In this document: positions 52,670 through 61,949 of the stretch, in pieces
Layout: the number at the start of each line of letters is the position of its first letter
How positions within the stretch are numbered: the first letter of the stretch is position 1
DNA from: Maribacter sp. BPC-D8
Lineage (GTDB): Bacteria; Bacteroidota; Bacteroidia; Flavobacteriales; Flavobacteriaceae
Length of the DNA stretch: 64,000 nucleotides
Direction of reading: 5' to 3'
Assembly (NCBI RefSeq): GCF_035207705.1
Contig: NZ_CP128187.1
Location: 4,154,001 to 4,218,000, forward strand
The notes under the pieces: model-generated
Database searches by the model: none
What the model was told of the DNA's origin: nothing
What the model saw: only the letters and a program-made list of their open reading frames with translations
Made by a program: the position numbers and the translations under genes

Positions 52670-53752
52670 ATGTCAGAAAAAGAATTTATTCCAGCATCAT
52701 ATACCACATTGAAAGAAGAAGGCACAGTATCGTATTCTTCGCCCAGCAATATTGCTTTGGTAAAGTATTGGGGTAAGAGAGCGAATCAGATCCCTGCTAA
52801 CCCATCAATCAGTTTTACATTGGCTGCATGCGTTACTAAAACTAGTGTTCAGTATAAAAAGAAGGACGAAAAAAGTGATGAGTTTTCGTTCGACTTATTA
52901 TTTGAAGGTGAAGCAAAAGAAGAATTTAAGCCGAAAATAAATACATTTTTAAAAAGAATAGAAGTCTATCTGCCGTTTTTAAAAGAGTATCACTTTATTA
53001 TAAATACATCAAATTCTTTTCCGCATAGTAGTGGTATAGCATCATCTGCGAGTGGTATGTCAGCATTGGCATTATGTTTTATGGAGATGGAGAGGTCTTT
53101 CTCTGAGTCTATTTCTGATGAATATTTTAATAGAAAAGTTTCGTTCTTGTCTCGTTTAGGTTCAGGTAGCGCATGTCGCAGTATTGAAGGACCTTTGGTG
53201 CAATGGGGTGAAACAGCTTCGATTGAAGGAAGCTCAAACTTATTCGGTATAAAGTATCCGTACGCAGTACATGAGCTATTCAATAATTTTCATGATACTA
53301 TTTTATTAGTTGATAAGGGTGAGAAACAAGTAAGTAGTACGGTAGGTCATGAGTTAATGCATGGGCACCCGTTTGCGACTCAGCGGTTTGATCAGGCGCA
53401 TACCAATTTAGAAAAGTTGAAATCGGTTTTCGCAGATGGTGATTTAGATACTTTCATAAATATTGTAGAAAGCGAAGCACTTACATTACATGCGATGATG
53501 ATGACTAGTAATCCGTATTTCATACTAATGAAGCCCAATACCCTTTCAATAATTAATGAGATTTGGAAATTTAGGCAAGAATCTAATACCCATGTTTGCT
53601 TTACCTTAGATGCAGGTGCCAATGTTCATGTATTATATCCGGAAAATGAAAAGGATATCGTTTTTCCGTTTATAAAAGAGAAGTTAGTGCCTTTTTGTCA
53701 AAATGGGCAGTATATTTGTGATCGAATTGGTCTGGGTGCTAAGAAGTTGTAG
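52670..53752 (+). CDS. mvaD: Diphosphomevalonate decarboxylase
   Basis: A 360-residue GHMP-fold enzyme that makes isopentenyl diphosphate from mevalonate diphosphate. It has the NIALVKYWGKR start motif, SSGIASSASGMSALALC (ATP loop), LSRLGSGSACRSIEGPLVQW and the catalytic Asp in TLDAGANVHVLY. The start at 52670 (MSEKEFIPASY) follows the -7 box. It begins a mevalonate/isoprenoid run with mvk and a UbiA prenyltransferase. Confidence 0.95.
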   Translation: MSEKEFIPASYTTLKEEGTVSYSSPSNIALVKYWGKRANQIPANPSISFTLAACVTKTSVQYKKKDEKSDEFSFDLLFEGEAKEEFKPKINTFLKRIEVYLPFLKEYHFIINTSNSFPHSSGIASSASGMSALALCFMEMERSFSESISDEYFNRKVSFLSRLGSGSACRSIEGPLVQWGETASIEGSSNLFGIKYPYAVHELFNNFHDTILLVDKGEKQVSSTVGHELMHGHPFATQRFDQAHTNLEKLKSVFADGDLDTFINIVESEALTLHAMMMTSNPYFILMKPNTLSIINEIWKFRQESNTHVCFTLDAGANVHVLYPENEKDIVFPFIKEKLVPFCQNGQYICDRIGLGAKKL

Positions 53753-53897
53753 GTAATTAATGTACTATTTTTTTATAAAAAACGTTTGTAAAAGAATGAT
53801 TCATCTACTTTGTTTAACCTTTTAGGGTAAAACGTTCAACTTTATGTGAATCTTTGACTATATTTATATAAGTATCAATATTAGCTTAGTTTTTAAA

Positions 53898-54836
53898 ATG
53901 AAAGGACCTCTTTTTTATTCAAAAATTCTTCTCTTCGGAGAGTATGGTATCATTAAAGATTCCAAAGGATTATCAATACCCTATAATTTTTATAAGGGAG
54001 CTTTGAAATCTGATGCAAGCGTTTCAAAAGAGGCAACAAAATCTAACGAAAGTTTAGCTGCATTTGCTCTTTATTTAGAAGAGCTAACTGTTGAAGAACC
54101 AAGTTTAGTTTCTTTCGATTTAGATCTTTTAAAAGCTGATGTTGCTGAAGGTATGTATTTTGACAGTTCTATACCGCAAGGGTATGGTGTAGGTAGTAGT
54201 GGTGCTTTAGTCGCAGCTATTTATGATAAATACGCACAAGATAAAATAACGGTTCTAGAGAACTTAACCAGAGAAAAATTATTGAAACTAAAAACGATAT
54301 TCGGTAAAATGGAATCGTTTTTTCATGGTAAATCATCTGGTCTAGATCCATTGAATAGTTACTTAAGCCTTCCAATTCTTATAAACTCTAAAGACAATAT
54401 TGAGTCTACCAGCATTCCTTCTCAAAATGCAGAAGGTAAAGGAGCTGTATTCTTATTAGATAGTGGTATTATTGGAGAAACTGCACCAATGGTTCAGATT
54501 TTCATGGAGCAAATGAAGAATGACGGTTTTCGTAAAATGCTAAAAAATCAATTCATAAAGCATACAGATGCTTGTGTAGAAGATTTTGTAAATGGCAATA
54601 TTCAGTCATTGTTCGGTAATTTAAAGCAATTATCTCATGTTGTTTTAGATAATTTTAAACCTATGATTCCTGCAAAATTTCATGCTTTATGGAAAAACGG
54701 AATCGATACTAACGATTACTACTTAAAGCTTTGTGGCTCAGGTGGTGGTGGTTATATTTTAGGTTTCACCGAAGATTTTGAAAAAGCTAAAACTGCGTTA
54801 AAAGACTACAAACTAGAAGTAGTCTATAATTTTTAG
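53898..54836 (+). CDS. mvk: Mevalonate kinase (GHMP kinase)
   Basis: A 312-residue GHMP kinase beginning KILLFGEYGIIKDSKGLSIP, with the ATP loop QGYGVGSSGALVAAIYD and the C-terminal LCGSGGGGYILGF. The Flavobacteriia form of mevalonate kinase is of this size. It lies 145 bp after mvaD and before a prenyltransferase, which supports the call; phosphomevalonate kinase is a less likely alternative. Confidence 0.88.
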   Translation: MKGPLFYSKILLFGEYGIIKDSKGLSIPYNFYKGALKSDASVSKEATKSNESLAAFALYLEELTVEEPSLVSFDLDLLKADVAEGMYFDSSIPQGYGVGSSGALVAAIYDKYAQDKITVLENLTREKLLKLKTIFGKMESFFHGKSSGLDPLNSYLSLPILINSKDNIESTSIPSQNAEGKGAVFLLDSGIIGETAPMVQIFMEQMKNDGFRKMLKNQFIKHTDACVEDFVNGNIQSLFGNLKQLSHVVLDNFKPMIPAKFHALWKNGIDTNDYYLKLCGSGGGGYILGFTEDFEKAKTALKDYKLEVVYNF

Positions 54837-54849
54837 GTAATTTTCATAA

Positions 54850-55755
54850 ATGCTTAATAGAAGAAATAAACTCTTACTTTTAAAAGTACTGAGTCTTTTT
54901 TCAGTGGTTAGGGGGTATAACATTCTAGTTATAGCGCTAGCCCAATATTTGGCGTCGATTTATATTTTAGCGCCAGAGCTTCCTGTTCGTAAAGTCGTTT
55001 TTGACGTTAATCTTTTCGTCATTGTAATAGCTTCTGCTATGGTTATTGCTGCGGGTTATATTATCAATAATTTCTACGATGCAGAAAAAGACCTCATTAA
55101 TAAACCACGAAAAAGTATGTTGGATCGTTTGGTAAGCCAGCGATTTAAGTTAACTACGTATTTTGTGCTCAATTTTCTAGCAGTAATAGCAGCCAGTTAT
55201 GTTTCTTTTAGAGCTGTTTTCTTCTTCTCATCATACATTTTCGGTATTTGGATCTATTCTCATAAGTTGAAGAAAATTCCGTTTTTAGGGAATTTTATTT
55301 CAGCCACTTTGGCAATTACACCATTCTTTGTGGTTTTTATTTACTACAAGAATATTCAGCCAGTGATTTTTATGCATGCAGTATTTCTTTTTTTATTGAT
55401 ACTAGCTCGAGAAATGATTAAAGATTTAGAAAATATTTCAGGAGATTTAGCTCAGAATTATAGAACTATCCCGATAATTTACGGAGCACGAACTTCTAAA
55501 GTTCTTATCAGCTTATTGATTTTATTGACCCTAGTGCCATCATTACTTCTAATTTTTAAGTTCGATGTGGGGTATATGAACTTTTATTTCATGCTTTGTG
55601 TGGTATTGCTAGTCCTTTTTATATTTCTTTTATTTAAGGCAAACGCCCGTAAAGACTATGTTTGGCTGCATAATATTCTTAAATTAATTATAGTAATGGG
55701 TGTCTTTGGTATTCTACTCATAGACGTTGACCTTGTTTTAAACAGAATACTATAG
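54850..55755 (+). CDS. UbiA-family prenyltransferase (geranylgeranylglycerol-phosphate transferase-like)
   Basis: A 301-residue inner-membrane protein with about 8-9 helices. The two Asp-rich motifs are INNFYDAEKDLINKPRK (about residues 75-91) and REMIKDLENISGD (about 180-192), which bind prenyl diphosphate through magnesium. It lies 13 bp after mvk, so the acceptor pathway probably draws on its isoprenoids. Similar genes are named geranylgeranylglycerol-phosphate geranylgeranyltransferase; the real acceptor in Flavobacteriia is not known. Confidence 0.88.
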   Translation: MLNRRNKLLLLKVLSLFSVVRGYNILVIALAQYLASIYILAPELPVRKVVFDVNLFVIVIASAMVIAAGYIINNFYDAEKDLINKPRKSMLDRLVSQRFKLTTYFVLNFLAVIAASYVSFRAVFFFSSYIFGIWIYSHKLKKIPFLGNFISATLAITPFFVVFIYYKNIQPVIFMHAVFLFLLILAREMIKDLENISGDLAQNYRTIPIIYGARTSKVLISLLILLTLVPSLLLIFKFDVGYMNFYFMLCVVLLVLFIFLLFKANARKDYVWLHNILKLIIVMGVFGILLIDVDLVLNRIL

Positions 55756-55783
55756 TTGTTCGTAATATGTTTCATATAACTAT

Positions 55784-55812
55784 TTGAACGACAACGCAAT
55801 TTGCTACCTTTG
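55784..55812 (+). promoter_or_regulatory. Predicted promoter of the RluB-like gene
   Basis: TTG (55784-55786), 18 nt, then TACCTTTG (55805-55812) match the Bacteroidota consensus well. Transcription would begin near 55818, so translation starts at ATG 55831, not at TTG 55801. Confidence 0.75.
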
Positions 55813-55830
55813 TGCAAAATTGGTACAGTT

Positions 55831-56673
55831 ATGAGTAGGGATGATTCTAGTAGGGGAAAAAATGCTTCAGGTAGGCAAGGTGGTAATTTTAAAAAGAAGA
55901 GCTTCGCTCGTGGTAATGCGCCCATTAAAAAAAATGTGACGCCAGCTAAACCACAAGACCCAAATTCTATTAGATTAAATAAATATGTTGCCAACTCTGG
56001 GGTATGTTCTCGAAGAGATGCAGATATATACATTGCTGCCGGTAATGTAACTGTAAATGGAAAGCCTATTATAGAAATGGGATATAAGGTTAAGTTGAGC
56101 GATGAAGTAAAATTCGATGGTCAATTACTAAATCCTGTGAAGAGAGAATATGTATTGCTGAACAAGCCAAAAGACTTTCTTACTACTGTACGTGATGAAA
56201 AAGGGAAAAGACACGTTTCTGGATTAATATCTAGTGCTTCTAAGTCAAAATTACTTCCGGTAGATAAATTGGAAAAAGAACATACAGGTTTACTTTTGTT
56301 CACCAATGATGGTAGCATGACCAAGGTGTTGAAAAGCCCTGTAAACGGCATGCGTAAGATTTATCATTTGGTTTTAGACCAAGAATTAAGAAGTGCGGAT
56401 TTAAAGAAGATTCAAGAAGGCGTAGTTGTTGATGAAAAGGCAGTTCGTGTACAAGATGTAAGCTTTATTGCTGATGCTCCAAAAAGAGAAGTCGGTATTG
56501 AGATTTATAGTTCTAGGAATAAAATTGTAGAACGCATTTTTGAAAATTTAGGATATACGATTCAAAGAATGGATAGGGTTGTTTATGGTGGTCTTACTAA
56601 AAAAGATTTACCAAGAGGACACTGGAGGTATTTGACCGATCAAGAGGTTATAAATCTTAAGATGATCAAATAA
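55831..56673 (+). CDS. RluB/RsuA-like protein with altered catalytic motif
   Basis: A 280-residue protein of the RluB/RsuA pseudouridine synthase family. A basic N-terminal tail (1-45) precedes an S4 RNA-binding domain (IRLNKYVANSGVCSRRDADI) and the synthase domain. The family's catalytic GRLDxxTxGLLL reads DKLEKEHTGLLLFTNDG here, so the essential Asp is Glu148 and the Arg is Lys146. The rest is typical (GMRKIYHLVLDQ; GLTKKDLPRGHWRYLT). It may be inactive as a synthase and act only as an RNA-binding protein, or work with Glu. It has its own promoter. Confidence 0.88.
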   Translation: MSRDDSSRGKNASGRQGGNFKKKSFARGNAPIKKNVTPAKPQDPNSIRLNKYVANSGVCSRRDADIYIAAGNVTVNGKPIIEMGYKVKLSDEVKFDGQLLNPVKREYVLLNKPKDFLTTVRDEKGKRHVSGLISSASKSKLLPVDKLEKEHTGLLLFTNDGSMTKVLKSPVNGMRKIYHLVLDQELRSADLKKIQEGVVVDEKAVRVQDVSFIADAPKREVGIEIYSSRNKIVERIFENLGYTIQRMDRVVYGGLTKKDLPRGHWRYLTDQEVINLKMIK

Positions 56674-56708
56674 TACAATGTCCTTGTCTGTTTAAAAGAC
56701 GATAGGAT

Positions 56709-57770
56709 ATGAAATTATTTCAGTGTACAAACTGTAAGAATACAGTTGTTTTCGAGAATAACAAATGTGTAAACTGTGGCTACCTTTTAGGGTATTCTTC
56801 TTATTACAATAAGATAGTTTCCTTAGATGTAAATGCTACTAAATGGCAACTTCCAGAATTGGAAGACAAAACCTATACATACTGTAGAAATCATAAACAT
56901 AATGTTTGTAACTGGCTTGTAGATGTTGAAAAAGGAAATGAGTTTTGTTTAGCATGCAGTTTAAATAGAACCATACCTGATATTCTAGATGACGACAATC
57001 TAAATAAGTGGCAGCACATTGAAATTGCCAAACATAGATTGGTATATCAATTATTGCGATTTAGACTACCTATAGTAAGTAAGACTACAGACGATTTAAA
57101 GGGATTTTGCTTCGATTTTTTAGCGAAAGACGATTTGCCAGAAGGGTCAAAAGATTTAAAAACTGGTCATGCTAATGGCGTAATTACTCTTTTAATTTCT
57201 GAAGCAGATCCAGTTGTACGAGAACAAGTCAAACAACAAATGTCTGAACGTTATAGAACCTTGCTCGGTCATTTTAGGCATGAAGTCGGACACTATTTTT
57301 GGGACTTGCTTATTCGTGACAATCCTGATGTATTGGCTGAATTCAGAACTATTTTCGGAGATGATTCACAGTCATATGCTGATGCTTTGAACAATCATTA
57401 TAACAATGGTCCTCAAGCAAATTGGCAACAACGTTTTATAAGTAAGTATGCATCATCGCACCCCTGGGAAGATTGGGCAGAAACCTGGTCGCATTATCTA
57501 CACTTGACCGATGTTTTGGAAACCGCCTATAATTTTGGACTCAAAACAGATCCTAAGATTACCGCCAAGAAAAATTTAAAGATGAATGCTAGTTTCGATC
57601 CTTACAAAGAAACCAGTTTTAAAAAAGTGATGGATACCGGTATTCCGTTACTGTTCGCATTGAATAGTATGAGCCGATCTATGGGAGAAGACGATCCATA
57701 CCCATTCATCATATCAGAACCCGTAAAGAATAAATTAGAGTTCATTCATAAATTATTGAAGAGTGTCTGA
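56709..57770 (+). CDS. Putative zinc-binding metallopeptidase with N-terminal zinc ribbons
   Basis: A 353-residue protein. Two treble Cys sites occur at the N-terminus: CTNC and CVNC (Cys6, 9, 20, 23) and CxxH...CxxC (Cys59, Cys67, Cys80, Cys83). The metallopeptidase site is RHEVGHYFWD (His191, Glu192, His195), and a downstream Glu in WEDWAETWSHYLH is a likely third ligand. This matches the Peptidase_Mx/DUF2248-type family, for which no substrate is known. It is cytoplasmic, 35 bp after the RluB-like gene, so probably co-transcribed. Confidence 0.85.
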   Translation: MKLFQCTNCKNTVVFENNKCVNCGYLLGYSSYYNKIVSLDVNATKWQLPELEDKTYTYCRNHKHNVCNWLVDVEKGNEFCLACSLNRTIPDILDDDNLNKWQHIEIAKHRLVYQLLRFRLPIVSKTTDDLKGFCFDFLAKDDLPEGSKDLKTGHANGVITLLISEADPVVREQVKQQMSERYRTLLGHFRHEVGHYFWDLLIRDNPDVLAEFRTIFGDDSQSYADALNNHYNNGPQANWQQRFISKYASSHPWEDWAETWSHYLHLTDVLETAYNFGLKTDPKITAKKNLKMNASFDPYKETSFKKVMDTGIPLLFALNSMSRSMGEDDPYPFIISEPVKNKLEFIHKLLKSV

Positions 57771-57875
57771 TAAAATCACTTAAACGAATAAGTAAAGAGG
57801 TAGTATTTATTTTGATTGGGTTACAATACGTGTGTACTCTAACGTAGATTTATATGTAGCATTCAATACCTATAA

Positions 57876-58757
57876 ATGGCACTAAAAACAGAAGAGAAAA
57901 ACTCTAAATTCAGACTAAAACATATTCCTAAGTTACTGGTGAAAACCTATAACGAATGGATGGAGAAAGAGCCATTTCAAATAAGTGCGGTTATAGCATA
58001 TTATGCAATTCTCTCTTTGCCCGGTTTATTGATTTTAATATTGGAATTAGTTGGGGGAATTTGGGGTAAAGAGATTGTGCGTGGTGAGTTATTTGCTGAA
58101 ATTTCATCGGCTATGGGATCCGATACGGCACAATCAATTCAAGAAATGATAGCTGATCGCGGTAGTCAACAAACATCATTAGTAGCGACCCTTTTGGGAG
58201 TAGGAGTATTGATATATGGTGCAACCGGAGTATTCTATCAGTTACAAAATTCGTTAAATGACATTTGGGAGGTAAAACCGAAATACTCTAATGAAGTGCT
58301 ATCTACTTTGTTTATGAGATTAAAGGGCTTTGGATTTATAATAATTATAGGATTTCTATTATTGGTAAGTTTTGTGCTCACCTCATTATTGTCTGCCTTT
58401 TCTACACAACTTTCTAAACTTTTGCCAGACGGTATGTTAGAGTTAGGTTTTGGATTAGATTTTGTATTATCTCTTGGCTTTATTTATCTCTTATTTGGAG
58501 CAATGTTTAAATACCTGCCCAGCACCCATGTTCGATGGAAAGCAGTTAAGGTAGGTGCTGCATTAACCGCATTATTGTTTTTAATAGGTAAATATGCGCT
58601 TGCGTTCTATTTCGGTAAAGCAGAGCCGGGTTCGACCTATGGCGCTGCTGGTAGCATAATATTGGTCATGTTGTGGGTATCTTATTCTAGTTTAATCGTC
58701 ACTTTCGGAGCCCAGTTCACCAAAATTTATTCAGATAGATATTTGAAGGAGAACTAA
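57876..58757 (+). CDS. YihY/BrkB family inner-membrane protein
   Basis: A 293-residue membrane protein with about six helices, showing ISAVIAYYAILSLPGLLILI, the ATGVFYQLQNSLNDIWEV loop and the AEPGSTYGAAGSIILVMLWVSYSSLIVTFGAQ end region. The family was once called ribonuclease BN in error; its role is unknown. The stop overlaps the stop of convergent argH by 3 bp. Confidence 0.92.
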   Translation: MALKTEEKNSKFRLKHIPKLLVKTYNEWMEKEPFQISAVIAYYAILSLPGLLILILELVGGIWGKEIVRGELFAEISSAMGSDTAQSIQEMIADRGSQQTSLVATLLGVGVLIYGATGVFYQLQNSLNDIWEVKPKYSNEVLSTLFMRLKGFGFIIIIGFLLLVSFVLTSLLSAFSTQLSKLLPDGMLELGFGLDFVLSLGFIYLLFGAMFKYLPSTHVRWKAVKVGAALTALLFLIGKYALAFYFGKAEPGSTYGAAGSIILVMLWVSYSSLIVTFGAQFTKIYSDRYLKEN

Positions 58758-60031
58758 ATCTCCTTCATTTTATCATTAATTTCCTTCAAACAAAGATTGC
58801 CCAAACTACCTTCGTGAGTGTGGTGAATATCTCTCTTCGGTGTAAAAGTACCTTCGTTAATTTCTTGTCCCATTTTCTTGTAGGCATCTCTAAAAGGCAT
58901 GCCGTTTTGCACCAACTCATTTAAAGTGTCAACGCTAAATAGGTAGTCATACTTCGGGTCTTCTAAGATATCATTATTGACTTTAATTTCTTTTAAACTA
59001 AATGTCAATATTTCTAAACACGCTTTCATGTCTTGAATTGCCGGTATAATAATTTCCTTCACTAATTGCAGGTCTCTATGGTATCCGCTTGGTAGGTTAT
59101 TGATGATTAAAGTAAGCTGATTTGGTATAGACTGTAGCTTGTTACATTTACCACGAACCAATTCAAAAACATCAGGATTTTTTTTATGTGGCATAATGCT
59201 AGAACCTGTAGTCAATTCATCTGGGAAAGAGATGAAGTTAAAGTTCTGGCTCATGTACAGACAAATATCCATAGCCATTTTAGAAAGCGTTGCGGCAATA
59301 TTTGCGATACCGAAAGCGGTTGCTTTTTCTACTTTTCCTCTACTCATTTGAGCAGCGACTACATTGTATTTTAGTGTGCTAAAGCCCATTTCTTTAGTAG
59401 TAAATTTACGGTCGATTGCAAATGAACTACCATAACCAGCAGCACTACCTAATGGATTTTGGTCAGCAACTTTATAGGCGGCTTCAATAAAATAAAGGTC
59501 GTCTATTAAGCTTTCTGCATAGGCAGAAAACCAGAGTCCGAATGAAGAAGGCATAGCGATTTGTAAATGCGTATACCCAGGTAACATAACATCTTTATGT
59601 TCTTGGGCTTTTACTAAAAGAAGATTAAATAGCGACTTGGTCATCGATTTAATTTCTGTTAATTCATCTTTCAAATAAAGGTGCATAGCCACTAAAACTT
59701 GATCGTTTCTAGAGCGGGCAGTATGTATTTTTTTACCAGTATCACCTAAGCTAAGGGTAAGCATGTATTCTATTTTAGAATGCATGTCTTCAAAAGAATT
59801 TTCAATAGTAAAAGTTCCTTTTTCTATTCTTGCAGCGATAGTATTCAACTCTCTTACAAGGTCTTGAGTTTCTTTAGGTGTAATCAGTCCAATTTCGCCT
59901 AACATTTTAGCATGAGCTCTAGATGCAATAACATCATACTTAGCTAAAAGTAAATCTAGTTCTCTGTCATTACCAACGGTGAAATGATCAATCTTTTTAT
60001 CAGTGCTAAATCCTTTATCCCAGAGTTTCAT
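58754..60031 (-). CDS. argH: Argininosuccinate lyase
   Basis: A 425-residue enzyme that splits argininosuccinate into arginine and fumarate. It shows HTARSRNDQVLVAMHLYL, GYTHLQIAMPSSFG, NPLGSAAGYGSSF and the fumarase-lyase signature GSSIMPHKKNPD with the catalytic Ser. It is the last gene of the pro/arg cluster, separated from argE by 72 bp containing a short tandem repeat. Confidence 0.96.
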   Translation of the reverse strand: MKLWDKGFSTDKKIDHFTVGNDRELDLLLAKYDVIASRAHAKMLGEIGLITPKETQDLVRELNTIAARIEKGTFTIENSFEDMHSKIEYMLTLSLGDTGKKIHTARSRNDQVLVAMHLYLKDELTEIKSMTKSLFNLLLVKAQEHKDVMLPGYTHLQIAMPSSFGLWFSAYAESLIDDLYFIEAAYKVADQNPLGSAAGYGSSFAIDRKFTTKEMGFSTLKYNVVAAQMSRGKVEKATAFGIANIAATLSKMAMDICLYMSQNFNFISFPDELTTGSSIMPHKKNPDVFELVRGKCNKLQSIPNQLTLIINNLPSGYHRDLQLVKEIIIPAIQDMKACLEILTFSLKEIKVNNDILEDPKYDYLFSVDTLNELVQNGMPFRDAYKKMGQEINEGTFTPKRDIHHTHEGSLGNLCLKEINDKMKEI

Positions 60032-60033
60032 AA

Positions 60034-60065
60034 TTCAAGTGTCAAGTTCAAGTATCAAGTTCAAA
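60034..60065. repeat. Short tandem repeat between argE and argH
   Basis: On the minus strand TTGAACTTGATAC is followed by TTGAACTTGACAC and TTGAATT, a 13-bp period with about 2.5 copies. It is a different unit from the heptamer arrays but also lies just upstream of a gene start. Confidence 0.6.
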
Positions 60066-60103
60066 ACTTAATACTGAAATTAGTTTAATAATTATCCGCA
60101 CGC

Positions 60104-61168
60104 TTAGTGCAGAAATCCTTTTAATAATTTAATATACAAATCTATACCTTCTTCAATTTCATGAACATAGATAAATTCATTTGCTGAGTGAGAACGTGTG
60201 CTATCTCCAGGTCCTATTTTCAATGACTGGCAACTTAAAGCTGCTTGATCAGAGAGGGTAGGTGAGCCGTAAGTTGTTCTACCTAAAGCAATACCCGATT
60301 TCACTAACGGATGGTCTTTATCTATTTTCGACGAATTCAGGCGTAAAGATCGCTCCTTTAATTCGCATGGCGCATCCTTCTTTAGTAAATCTGCAATTTC
60401 TTTGTTGCTATAAGCATCATTTACACGAACATCGACGACCATATCAACTTGAGCTGGAACTACGTTGTGTTGTGAACCTGCGCTAATTTGGGTGACGGTC
60501 ATTTTTACATCTCCCAATGCTTCAGACGATTTTTCAAATGTATAGTTCTTAAACCATTCTAAAACTTTAATGGAGTTGTAGATGGAATTATCATCATTAG
60601 GATGTGCAGCGTGCGAGGGAGTCCCTTTTACTACAGCATCAAAAACTACTAAACCTTTTTCAGCAATAGCCAGTTGCATCAATGTTGGTTCGCCAACGAT
60701 AGCTACATCAATATGGGGCAATTTTGGTAACAATCCGCGTAAGCTATTCTCACCTGCATTTTCTTCTTCTGCAGAAGCGACCATTAGAATATTATGGCTG
60801 AGATTTTCGTTATGGTAATAATTCACGAAAGTTGCAAGAAGAGACACTAAAGGTCCGCCGGCATCATTACTCCCCAACCCAAATAATTTACCATCTTCAA
60901 TGTGGGGCAAAAAAGGGTCTTTTGTATATGCTTTATTAGGTTTTACAGTATCGTGATGCGAGTTTAAAAGAAGAGTAGGTTTGCTATCGTTCCAAAATTT
61001 ATTCTTCGCTATAATATTGTTGCCATCTCTTTCTGTAGGGATGTCGTATTTTGCCAGCCACGCTTGTATCGCATCGGCAGTCTTGTCTTCTTCCTTAGAA
61101 AAAGATTCTATTGAAATTAATTTTTTCAATAATGCTAACGCGCTTTCTGTAAGTTCGGTTTGATTCAT
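60104..61168 (-). CDS. argE: M20 deacylase, N-acetyl- or N-succinylornithine/citrulline deacetylase (ArgE type)
   Basis: A 354-residue M20 metallopeptidase. Zinc ligands are seen in LLNSHHDTVKP, GLGSNDAGGPLVSLL, ASAEEENAG with the catalytic Glu pair and VGEPT, with a late His. It probably removes the acyl group from acylcitrulline or acylornithine. It starts 1 bp after argB ends. Confidence 0.88.
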   Translation of the reverse strand: MNQTELTESALALLKKLISIESFSKEEDKTADAIQAWLAKYDIPTERDGNNIIAKNKFWNDSKPTLLLNSHHDTVKPNKAYTKDPFLPHIEDGKLFGLGSNDAGGPLVSLLATFVNYYHNENLSHNILMVASAEEENAGENSLRGLLPKLPHIDVAIVGEPTLMQLAIAEKGLVVFDAVVKGTPSHAAHPNDDNSIYNSIKVLEWFKNYTFEKSSEALGDVKMTVTQISAGSQHNVVPAQVDMVVDVRVNDAYSNKEIADLLKKDAPCELKERSLRLNSSKIDKDHPLVKSGIALGRTTYGSPTLSDQAALSCQSLKIGPGDSTRSHSANEFIYVHEIEEGIDLYIKLLKGFLH

Positions 61169-61169
61169 G

Positions 61170-61949
61170 CTATAGAGTTAATGTAGTGAACAGTTCGGTA
61201 TTTTTGTCTAACATAGTTACATCGCCCAAACATACTTTTTTAACAGTGTTGTTTAGTGCATGAAAGCAATTATGAAGTTTAGGTAGCATGCCGTCAGCAA
61301 TTACTCCTGCTGATAATAGTTCTTTATATGTAGTTGTATTGATGTTTTTTACAACACTATTATCATCGGCAATATCTAGTAAAACACCCTTTTTCTCAAA
61401 ACAATAATAAAGAGTAGTTTCATATGTAGATGCCATACCGATTGCAATTTCAGATGCGATGGTATCTGCGTTTGTGTTCAATAATTGTCCGGCGCCATCA
61501 TGCGATAATGCGCAGAAAATAGGCGTGAGGTTAATGGATAAAAGGTTGCTAATGAATTCAGAATTTACACCATCGATATCACCTACAAATCCGTAATCAA
61601 TTTCTTTTATGGGGCGTTTATGTGCCTGTATGCTGTCACCATCAGCACCACTTAACCCGATAGCATTAATATTTTTTGCTTGCAGCTGGGCAACGATTTT
61701 CTTGTTTGCTAATCCGCCATAGACCATGGTAATGATATCTACAGTTTCGGTATCGGTAATACGTCTACCGTCTATCATTTTAGATTCAACACCTAATTTA
61801 GTGGCTAGTTGAGTAGCTAGTTTTCCGCCACCATGTACTAATATTTTTAATCCTTCTAGTTTTGCAAACGCTGTAAGAAAAATAGCTAAAGCCTTTTCAT
61901 CTTCAATGACATTACCGCCAATTTTTACGACACTTAGTTTATTTTTCAT
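61170..61949 (-). CDS. argB: Acetylglutamate kinase (may use N-succinylglutamate)
   Basis: A 259-residue amino-acid kinase: VKIGGNVIED at the start, LVHGGGKLATQLATKLG, DGRRITDTET and NINADTIASEIA-like NTNADTIASEIA. It phosphorylates acylglutamate in arginine synthesis. In Bacteroidota with ArgF' the intermediates may be succinylated, so the acyl group is uncertain. It overlaps the small membrane-protein gene by 11 bp. Confidence 0.94.
   Translation of the reverse strand: MKNKLSVVKIGGNVIEDEKALAIFLTAFAKLEGLKILVHGGGKLATQLATKLGVESKMIDGRRITDTETVDIITMVYGGLANKKIVAQLQAKNINAIGLSGADGDSIQAHKRPIKEIDYGFVGDIDGVNSEFISNLLSINLTPIFCALSHDGAGQLLNTNADTIASEIAIGMASTYETTLYYCFEKKGVLLDIADDNSVVKNINTTTYKELLSAGVIADGMLPKLHNCFHALNNTVKKVCLGDVTMLDKNTELFTTLTL

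Noticed and set aside
55801..55830. TTG start for the RluB-like gene
   Set aside because: It lies within the -7 region of the promoter (TACCTTTG 55805-55812).
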